Positions 1-4,983 of a DNA stretch of 7,083 nucleotides are shown piece after piece. The translations under genes and the position numbers were made by a program. The DNA is from Alphaproteobacteria bacterium. Its GTDB lineage: Bacteria > Pseudomonadota > Alphaproteobacteria > Rhodospirillales > Rhodospirillaceae. The DNA lies in the NCBI GenBank assembly GCA_015228695.1, contig JADGDA010000130.1, positions 1-7,083 of the forward strand. Reading direction: 5' to 3'. The notes beneath the pieces were generated by a model. That model searched no databases, was not told the origin of the DNA, and saw only the letters and a list, made by a program, of their open reading frames with translations. Positions within the stretch are counted from its first letter, which is position 1, and every line of letters starts with the position of its first letter.

Positions 1-614
1 GTTTCGGCAAGCGCGCCCGCGAGCTGGTCGAAACCAGCGAGGAGACCCAGGAACGGCTGCGCGGCATGTTCGACGCCCTGCGGCAGAAAGCGGACGAATT
101 GTCCGTCACCGGCGATCGGCTGGGCGCCCAGGCGGACCAGTACGGCAAGGTCTTCGACCGGCAGGTGACCGAAATCGTCAAGGCGTCGAAGGCGGCCGAA
201 CAGCAGGTGCTCATCCTGGAACGCGCCCGCAGCGAAGCCGGCGTCGAGCGGTTCCTGCAAAGCGCCGCCTTCATCGTCGAACGCCTGCAATCCCTGGCGG
301 TCGATGTCAGCCGCGTCTACCAGACCAACGTCGACGAAGAAATGTGGAAGAAGTTCTACAAGGGCGATCAGGCCGTTTTCCTGCGCCACCTCCTCCGTGG
401 CCTGAGCAAGTCCGACATGCAGGTGATCAAAAACCGCTTCGAGGAGGACTCGGAATTCCGCGAGTTCGTGTCCCGTTACCTTGCGGAATTCGAAAACCTG
501 CTGGGACAGGTCCGCACCTGCGACCGCCCCGACGTGCTGACCGCCGCCTTCACCAGTTCGGACGTCGGCAAGCTCTATCTGACCCTGGCCAAGGCCCTCG
601 GCCGGCTGGACTGA
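1..614 (+). CDS. C-terminal part of a coiled-coil/helical protein of unknown function (5' truncated)
   Basis: The reading frame is open from the first full codon at position 3 to TGA at 612-614, giving 203 residues with no start that must be used. An ATG at 66 exists, but the residues before it (FGKRARELVETSEETQERLRG) have the same charged, helical character and the ATG has no well-placed ribosome site, so I read the gene as truncated by the window edge. Roughly the first 100 visible residues are rich in E, K, Q, A and L with heptad-like spacing, suggesting a coiled coil. The remainder (from about EEMWKKFYKGDQAVFLRHLLRG) looks like a compact helical C-terminal domain ending in SSDVGKLYLTLAKALGRLD. 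No signal peptide or membrane segment is visible in this part. I do not recognise the family; a structural or filament-associated role would be a guess from the coiled coil. The gene is followed by a C/G hairpin. Confidence is high that it is coding and low for any function. Confidence 0.85.
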   Translation, partial: FGKRARELVETSEETQERLRGMFDALRQKADELSVTGDRLGAQADQYGKVFDRQVTEIVKASKAAEQQVLILERARSEAGVERFLQSAAFIVERLQSLAVDVSRVYQTNVDEEMWKKFYKGDQAVFLRHLLRGLSKSDMQVIKNRFEEDSEFREFVSRYLAEFENLLGQVRTCDRPDVLTAAFTSSDVGKLYLTLAKALGRLD

Positions 615-642
615 TCCCCCTTCCCCTCAACCTTCCGTTGTC

Positions 643-670
643 CTCCCTCCCCCCCCGGGGGGTGGGGGGG
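643..670. terminator. C8/G6 perfect inverted repeat after the coiled-coil gene, possible terminator hairpin
   Basis: A run of eight C (649-656) directly abuts six G (657-662), then T and seven G (664-670). The C arm from 643 can pair with the G arm to 670, with one C/T mismatch and G-U pairs near the base. It lies about 30 bp after the stop codon at 614, where a terminator is expected. There is no U-tract immediately downstream (the next T run is CTTTTTC at 681-687), so intrinsic termination is plausible but not shown. The G-rich strand could alternatively form a quadruplex-like structure. Confidence 0.4.
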
Positions 671-883
671 AACGCGGCACCTTTTTCAATATGTGCGGCC
701 GCTCCCGGTGCGCACACACAATGTATAGGCGTCACAGCCTCTATCGAGATCAACACTTTGCTTAAATGGATGTGAATATTATTTCGCATGAACGAGAAAC
801 TATTTGTTAACCACGGGCGGATACATTGCGGGATGAATCGGACGCGACGCCTGCATAGGGGGGGTCGTCTCCAACCTCAACCT

Positions 884-889
884 GGAAAG
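884..889 (+). promoter_or_regulatory. Ribosome binding site that sets the start of the 61-residue ORF
   Basis: GGAAAG lies 9 bases upstream of the ATG at 899, within a purine-rich stretch (GGAAAGAGAA). This placement supports 899 over the upstream in-frame ATG at 788 and the internal ATG at 911. Confidence 0.55.
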
Positions 890-898
890 AGAACGGAC

Positions 899-1084
899 AT
901 GCACATCAACATGCAGAATCTGAATCAGATCGTCAGCGTTTCCATGGGGTTGCCGCCCCTGTTCGACGACAGCATGGGGACCCGGCAGGCGCTCGTCCTT
1001 GCCGTCCGCGATCTCGTCGAGGATGGATATTCGGAAACCGCCGCCTATGCGAAGACCTACAACGACCCGTCGTTTTACGACTGA
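899..1084 (+). CDS. Small hypothetical protein, 61 residues
   Basis: The protein begins MHINMQNLNQIVSVSMGLPP and ends AKTYNDPSFYD. ATG at 899 is preceded by GGAAAG at a good distance; translation from 911 (MQNLNQ) would give 57 residues. Codon use is GC-rich at third positions like the neighbouring genes, supporting real coding. The product is acidic overall, with no signal peptide, membrane segment, cysteine or zinc motif. A helix around TRQALVLAVRDLVEDG is likely. I do not recognise the family. An AT-rich region lies upstream and suggests its own promoter. The last 10 bp overlap, tail to tail, the end of the DUF299 gene on the other strand, and no terminator is visible between them. It could be a lineage-specific regulator or adaptor, but nothing in the sequence proves a function. 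Confidence 0.65.
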   Translation: MHINMQNLNQIVSVSMGLPPLFDDSMGTRQALVLAVRDLVEDGYSETAAYAKTYNDPSFYD

Positions 1085-1917
1085 GCGCCGGGCGCCAGCG
1101 CGTCCCTGTGGCGGGAAAAGAGCTGGATGACGCTGGACGCCACCTCCTCGATGGAACGGCTGGTGGTGTCGATCACCGGCCAGCTATTGCGGGAGAAGAG
1201 CCGGCGGGCCATGGCGACCTCCTCGACCACGGAGGACAGGTCGGCATAGGCGGACGTCAGGTTGTCGCGCTCCCCCAGCCGGGCATGGCGGATGTCCACC
1301 AGGGCGTGAGGGTCGCGGGTCAGGCCGACGATCAGGGGACGGGTGGCCCTGGGCGGGGTTTCGGGCCGCAGGCACTCCGGCAGCTCCATCTCCGGGACGA
1401 ACGGGATGTTCGCGACCTTGTAGCCGTGGCTGGCGAGATACATGGAAATCAACGTCTTCGACGCCCGCGACACGCCGACGAGAACGATATCGGCACTGCC
1501 GGCGTCCTCCCCCATTTGCCCGTCGTCGTGGGCCAGGGTGAACTGAATGGCGTCCATGCGGCGGAAATAGTCGGCGTTCAAGGCATGCTGGCGGCCGGGT
1601 TTCAGCAGGCTCTTGGCTCCGAGAAACCGTTCCAGCGCGGCCAGCATCGGGTCCAGGATCGACACATAGGGGACGCCGATGTCCTTGCATGCCGCCTCGA
1701 CCCTGGAGCGCATGGACTCGTCCAGCAGGGTGTAGAACACGAGACCGGGGTGGGCGGCGATCCCGGCAAGGGTCTCTTCCAGTTGGTGCTCGCCGCGGAT
1801 CAGCCACCAGAAATGCTCGACGACCTCGACGTCCGCGAACTGGCCGAGGCAGGCGCGCGCGACGCAGCTCGCCGTTTCGCCCGTCGAGTCGGATACAAGG
1901 TGCAAGTGATACGCCAT
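1075..1917 (-). CDS. DUF299 kinase/pyrophosphorylase: regulator of pyruvate phosphate dikinase or PEP synthase
   Basis: The 280-residue protein opens with HLHLVSDSTGETA, the hallmark of the DUF299 (PDRP/PpsR) family, whose usual length is about 270-280. Family members inactivate PPDK or PEP synthase by ADP-dependent phosphorylation of a threonine and reactivate it by phosphate-dependent removal, so they switch flux between pyruvate and PEP in the cytoplasm. A P-loop-like nucleotide site is seen at residues 148-155 (GVSRASKT), followed by MYLASHGYKVANIPFVP and a late GLTRDP motif, both family-typical. The usual P-loop extension, which I recall as SRTSKTPTS, reads SRASKTLIS here. ATG at 1917 fits the family N-terminus; no other in-frame start lies nearby and no strong Shine-Dalgarno is evident. 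It is divergent from the histidine kinase gene. Whether the target is PPDK or PEP synthase cannot be told from this window. The symbol ppsR is avoided because in related phototrophs it denotes an unrelated photosynthesis repressor. Confidence 0.93.
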   Translation of the reverse strand: MAYHLHLVSDSTGETASCVARACLGQFADVEVVEHFWWLIRGEHQLEETLAGIAAHPGLVFYTLLDESMRSRVEAACKDIGVPYVSILDPMLAALERFLGAKSLLKPGRQHALNADYFRRMDAIQFTLAHDDGQMGEDAGSADIVLVGVSRASKTLISMYLASHGYKVANIPFVPEMELPECLRPETPPRATRPLIVGLTRDPHALVDIRHARLGERDNLTSAYADLSSVVEEVAMARRLFSRNSWPVIDTTSRSIEEVASSVIQLFSRHRDALAPGAQS

Positions 1918-2042
1918 GGTGCGCCCATGGTTACCCCTTCGTCCCGGCGTTTGTACAGAAATTTAATTGGCGGCGGTGGTTCCCCTTGACCTTGACCCGC
2001 AAGTGACCCCCACAATGGACTCGCCGCCCCCATGGGGAAGGG
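1918..2042. promoter_or_regulatory. Divergent intergenic region between the DUF299 gene and the histidine kinase gene
   Basis: About 125 bp separate two divergent start codons, so both promoters should lie here. On the + strand two overlapping-register TTGACC motifs occur at 1986-1991 and 1992-1997, with CACAAT at 2011-2016 as a weak -10 candidate, but the spacings (19 or 13 bp) are not ideal. An AT-rich patch sits at about 1960-1970. Palindromic CCATGG occurs at 1914-1919 and 1925-1930, and within CCCCATGGGG at 2028-2037, close to both start codons. The promoter assignment is an inference. Confidence 0.4.
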
Positions 2043-3125
2043 GTGCGCGGCCGGGCCTTGAAGCGCATGAAATCAAACCATTATCTTCGCGCCTATTACG
2101 CCGATCTGGTTCACAGCTATGTCCTGAACCAGGAGGAGCGTTTTCTGTCGATGGCGGCCGATCTGGGCCGTTCCGCTCTCCGGCGGGAAATCCCGCTTGA
2201 GGAAATCGTCGAGTTGCACGATCAGATTCTTCTGGATCTGGCCAAAAGCCGGCCGGATTTCAGCCTGTCATCGGCCATCAAACTGGCCTCGCCGCCGCTC
2301 ATGAGGATGTTGACGGCCTACGGCGAGGCCTTCCGCGAACAGTTGGAACAGCAACGCTCGGTCGAGACGCAACTCCTCCACGCCAAGGATGCCGCCGAAC
2401 TGGCGAGCCGGGCGAAATCGGATTTTCTTGCCGGAATGAGCCACGAACTGCGGACTCCCCTCAACGCGATCATCGGTTTTTCCGACATCATCGCCAGCGA
2501 GATTTTCGGTCCCATCGGCACGGAGCGTTACCGGGAGGACGCGCGCAACATCGGCGAGGCCGGCCGTCACCTGCTGGAATTGATCAGCGACATCCTGGAC
2601 ATCTCCAAGATGGGAAGCGGACAGTTGGCTCTCGACGAGACGGACATCGACCTGATGGAGGTCATTCCGGCCTGCACGCGGATGTTGAAAATCCGGGCCG
2701 AGGAGGCGGGACTTCGCGTCATCATCGACGTCGCGCCGGGCCTGCCCCGGCTCCGGGCCGACGCGCTGCGGGTGAAGCAGATGCTGCTCAACCTGATTTC
2801 CAACGCGACGAAGTTCACCTCGGCGGGGGGAACCATCTCGGTCACCGCCCACGAGAATGAAAAGGACGAAATCGTCATTTCGGTCACCGACACGGGAATC
2901 GGCATGAGCAGCGAGGACATCCCCAGGGCGTTGTCCCCGTTCGTGCAGTTGGACAGCGTGATGACCCGGCGTTACGGCGGGCCGGGGATCGGACTGGCGC
3001 TGGTCAACAGCCTGATCGAGCTTCATGACGGCACGCTTGAAATCAACAGCCAGCCCGGCATCGGGACCGAGGCCACGCTGCGCTTTCCCGCCGTCCGCGC
3101 CGTCCGCGCCACCTACTGCATCTGA
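2043..3125 (+). CDS. Cytoplasmic sensor histidine kinase with RsbU-like N-terminal domain
   Basis: The 360-residue protein lacks signal peptide and membrane segments. Residues about 12-100 match the pattern of the RsbU N-terminal helical domain of Bacillus stress phosphatases (aromatic helix, then LGRSALRREIPLEEIVELHDQIL, then MLTAYGEAFREQ). A short coiled linker follows (101-125). The HisKA helix carries the phosphoacceptor His134 in SHELRTPLNAIIGFSD. The HATPase domain shows the N-box (NLISNATKF, 250-258), G1 (DTGIGM, 283-288), F-box (SPFVQ, 298-302) and G2 (GGPGIGLAL, 312-320), so it should be an active kinase. No response regulator gene is adjacent, making it an orphan in this window. The signal is unknown; by analogy the N-terminal domain binds a protein partner, perhaps in a general stress pathway. 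The start is uncertain: GTG at 2043, TTG at 2058 and ATG at 2067 are all in frame, none with a well-spaced ribosome site; ATG 2067 (MKSNHYLRAYY) would give 352 residues and keep the whole domain. Confidence 0.9.
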   Translation: MRGRALKRMKSNHYLRAYYADLVHSYVLNQEERFLSMAADLGRSALRREIPLEEIVELHDQILLDLAKSRPDFSLSSAIKLASPPLMRMLTAYGEAFREQLEQQRSVETQLLHAKDAAELASRAKSDFLAGMSHELRTPLNAIIGFSDIIASEIFGPIGTERYREDARNIGEAGRHLLELISDILDISKMGSGQLALDETDIDLMEVIPACTRMLKIRAEEAGLRVIIDVAPGLPRLRADALRVKQMLLNLISNATKFTSAGGTISVTAHENEKDEIVISVTDTGIGMSSEDIPRALSPFVQLDSVMTRRYGGPGIGLALVNSLIELHDGTLEINSQPGIGTEATLRFPAVRAVRATYCI

Positions 3126-3138
3126 AATCCGCCCCGGA

Positions 3139-3732
3139 TCAGGTACCGGGTGCCCGGACCCGGACGTGGCTGACGACGCGGTCGACGGAGCCGATCGTGC
3201 GCGCCTCCTGAAGGACCCGGTCAAGCTCCTCCTGGGAATGGGAAACGCCCAGGAGATAGACGACCCCCTTGACCACGCGGACGGAATAGTTGGCGGAGGG
3301 AATCCCGTCCGCCATCAACAGGCGCGCCTTCAACCGTTCCTCGATGAGGGCATCGCCGAGAAACTCGCCCAGGGTGTCCTTCGAAACAAGCTGCATTTCG
3401 TCGATCACCATCTTCACGCCGGGGATTCCCTTCGCGAAGGCGATGACCCGATCCTTGTTCTCCGCCGAGACGACGGCCCCGCTCAGAAGGACCCGGCCTT
3501 CCCAGACCTGGACACCGACCGCCTTGTAAAGCTCCGAGTCGGTCTCATAGACGGCATCGACGATGGACAACCCGATCTCGGCGTCCTTGGCCTTGTCGGC
3601 AAAGCCGCGATCCTCCGTCAGGGCGCCCGCGACGTTCACGGCAAACCCCGTCGGCGAGCAGGAGGCGACAAAAACCGGGAGCAAGAGACCCACGAAAGCC
3701 GACGTCAGGCCGGTTCGAACGACGGTTCCCAT
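3139..3732 (-). CDS. Dual BON-domain lipoprotein (OsmY/DolP-like)
   Basis: The 197-residue protein starts with a basic/hydrophobic signal sequence (MGTVVRTGLTSAFVGLLLPVFVAS) ending in a lipobox-like VASC, so Cys25 is a likely lipidation site and the protein probably sits in the periplasm on a membrane. Two BON domains follow at about residues 54-117 and 126-194; both show the expected central VxVxxGxVxLxG pattern (QVWEGRVLLSGAV and RVVKGVVYLLGVS) and a second helix with regularly spaced hydrophobics. BON proteins of this two-domain form (OsmY, DolP/YraP) bind lipid or help maintain the envelope; the exact role here is inferred from the family. ATG at 3732 is supported by AAGGGG at 3740-3745 (minus strand), 7 bases upstream. 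The gene is convergent with the histidine kinase (13-bp gap, no clear terminator) and divergent from lptF across 118 bp, an envelope-gene context that fits. Confidence 0.88.
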   Translation of the reverse strand: MGTVVRTGLTSAFVGLLLPVFVASCSPTGFAVNVAGALTEDRGFADKAKDAEIGLSIVDAVYETDSELYKAVGVQVWEGRVLLSGAVVSAENKDRVIAFAKGIPGVKMVIDEMQLVSKDTLGEFLGDALIEERLKARLLMADGIPSANYSVRVVKGVVYLLGVSHSQEELDRVLQEARTIGSVDRVVSHVRVRAPGT

Positions 3733-3835
3733 TCCAAAGCCCCTTATGATCGTTGCTTTCCCGCTTTTCGCACGATTCCCGCGTCGGCGAAAGCCCTTCA
3801 GTCGTTTTTGATTCTCCCCGGCCGGAGGCCGCGGC

Positions 3836-3841
3836 TATACT
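3836..3841 (+). promoter_or_regulatory. Candidate -10 box (TATACT) of the lptF-lptD operon
   Basis: TATACT ends nine bases before the lptF ATG at 3851, one base away from the TATAAT consensus. A TTGATT at 3808-3813 could be a -35 box, but its 22-bp spacing is too long; at 18 bp only TTCTCC (3812-3817) is available. A 5-bp GC stem (CGGCC-GGA-GGCCG, 3819-3831) lies between. Transcription would begin at about 3847-3850, leaving almost no leader. Confidence 0.4.
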
Positions 3842-3850
3842 CCGCCCGCG

Positions 3851-4981
3851 ATGCAGAGGATCACAGGCTATATCTTCAGACAGTTGGCCCTGGGGACGAT
3901 TTTCGTGACCCTTGGCTTGGCTTGCCTGCTGTGGCTCAGCCAATCGCTCCGGTTCATCGAACTGATCGTCAAAAAGGGCCTGTCCATCGGCACGTTCGTC
4001 CACCTGACGATCCTGCTGCTGCCGAATTTCCTCGTCATCATCGTGCCGATCTCGCTGTTCGCCGTCGTGCTGTTCACCTACAACCGGCTGAACGCGGACC
4101 GGGAGACCGTCGTCCTCAAGGCCGCCGGCGTGGGGTATTTCGGACTCGCCCGGGCTCCGGTCATTCTGGCCCTGATTCTGACCGCGGCCGGATACGGGCT
4201 GACCCTCTACATCGTACCGAAGTCCGTGGAGCGGTTCCGCGAGTTGCAGTGGACCATCAGCAACGACGTCTCGGCCGTCCTGCTCCAGGACGGGGCGTTC
4301 ACCGACGTCGCCCCCGGCCTGACCGTCTACGTGCGCGCCCGTACTCCCGAGGGGGAATTGCTCGGGGTGATGGTCCACGATAGCCGCGACCCCGGACGGG
4401 CCGTGACCATGATGGCCGAGCGCGGCGCCCTGGTGTTCGCGGAAAAAGGCCCCCGCGTCTTTCTGGTCAACGGCAACCGGCAGGAAGCGCGGGCCGGAGC
4501 GGGAAATCTCTCCCTGCTCTACTTCGACAGCTACACGGTGGAACTGGGCGGCCTCGTCGGCGACAAGGGAGACCGGTTCCGCGACGCCCGGGAGCGCGGC
4601 ATCGGCGAGCTTCTGACCGCGACGGAGGCGGAGGGACTGCGCGAGATCGACATTCACCGTTTCCGGGTCGAGGCCCATCAGCGCCTCGTCAACCCGCTCA
4701 CCCACCTCACCTTCGTCATGGTGGCGCTCGCCAGCCTGCTCACCGGGCCGTTCAACCGCCGGGGACAGATCGTCCGCGTCGTCGTGGCGGTCGGCATCAT
4801 GATCCTGCTGGAGGCGGCGTCCCTGGGCGGGGCCAACGCCGCGACCCGTCACCCCGCCTTCCTCCCGGTGCTTTATGTCCTCGCCCTGGCGCCGATCGCC
4901 GCTTCGGCCTATGTGCTGGCGCGTCAGCCCCGCTGGCTCGATCGCGCCCCATGGGCGGCCCTGACCGAAAGGATGGGCTAG
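3851..4981 (+). CDS. lptF: LptF, permease subunit of the LPS export ABC transporter
   Basis: LptF pairs with LptG and the ATPase LptB to extract lipopolysaccharide from the inner membrane and pass it to LptC/LptA. The 376 residues match the family length and the YjgP/YjgQ layout: three N-terminal membrane segments (about 12-32, 50-76, 100-121), a periplasmic beta-jellyroll (about 125-270, with LTVYVRARTPEGELLGVMVHDSRDP and MMAERGALVF), and three C-terminal segments (about 283-299, 306-328, 336-356). The start MQRITGYIFRQL and the cytoplasmic coupling segment NRLNADRETVVLKAAG (78-93) are typical of alphaproteobacterial LptF rather than LptG. ATG 3851 is the only usable start, since the frame closes at TGA 3809-3811 with no other start codon between. 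It has no Shine-Dalgarno at the normal distance (GGAGG at 3824-3828 is 22 bases away), and a TATACT box lies just upstream. It is followed after 2 bp by lptD; lptG is not between them. Confidence 0.95.
   Translation: MQRITGYIFRQLALGTIFVTLGLACLLWLSQSLRFIELIVKKGLSIGTFVHLTILLLPNFLVIIVPISLFAVVLFTYNRLNADRETVVLKAAGVGYFGLARAPVILALILTAAGYGLTLYIVPKSVERFRELQWTISNDVSAVLLQDGAFTDVAPGLTVYVRARTPEGELLGVMVHDSRDPGRAVTMMAERGALVFAEKGPRVFLVNGNRQEARAGAGNLSLLYFDSYTVELGGLVGDKGDRFRDARERGIGELLTATEAEGLREIDIHRFRVEAHQRLVNPLTHLTFVMVALASLLTGPFNRRGQIVRVVVAVGIMILLEAASLGGANAATRHPAFLPVLYVLALAPIAASAYVLARQPRWLDRAPWAALTERMG
4968..4973 (+). promoter_or_regulatory. Ribosome binding site of lptD inside the lptF 3' end
   Basis: AAAGGA lies 10 bases before the ATG at 4984, within the last codons of lptF. 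It supports translation of lptD from the shared mRNA, with a 2-bp gap between the genes. Confidence 0.6.
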
Positions 4982-4983
4982 CC

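Larger units (their letters stand above)
615..898. other. Gene-poor interval with AT-rich segment upstream of the small ORF
   Basis: This 284-bp interval holds no convincing gene. Its first part contains the C/G hairpin. Positions about 715-830 are clearly richer in A and T than the rest of the window, with TATTAT at 777-782 and TTGTTA at 804-809, which suits a regulatory region. No -35/-10 pair with normal 16-18 bp spacing could be assigned with confidence. A run of seven G at 858-864 lies in the presumed 5' leader of the downstream small gene. The frame of the small gene is open back to an ATG at 788, but the encoded residues (basic, Gly/Arg-rich) look non-coding. Confidence 0.5.

Noticed and set aside
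344..775. Second + frame overlapping the end of the coiled-coil gene
   Set aside because: Its translation is Pro/Arg-rich, it runs through the C/G homopolymer hairpin, and it has no ribosome site.
788..898. In-frame upstream extension of the small ORF beginning at ATG 788 (98 residues)
   Set aside because: The added residues are basic and Gly/Arg-rich, the DNA is AT-rich or G-run DNA unlike the neighbouring coding sequence, and the good ribosome site is at 884-889 before ATG 899.
1108..1989. Long + strand open frame opposite the DUF299 gene
   Set aside because: It is the antisense shadow of a well-recognised protein; its translation is low-complexity G/A/R/Q-rich and matches no family. High GC makes such frames common.
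3126..3150. CCCGG...CCGGG inverted repeat as a bidirectional terminator between the kinase and BON genes
   Set aside because: The stem is only 5 bp, it overlaps the BON stop codon, and it has no T tract on either side.
2268..3224. Long - strand open frame opposite the histidine kinase
   Set aside because: The kinase frame carries all the H, N, G1, F and G2 boxes; the opposite frame has no recognisable domain.
3025..4852. Long frames on both strands across the BON and lptF genes (3025-4383 + and 3545-4852 -)
   Set aside because: They overlap two confidently identified proteins, and their R/P/G- or Q/D/H-rich translations are typical of shadow frames.
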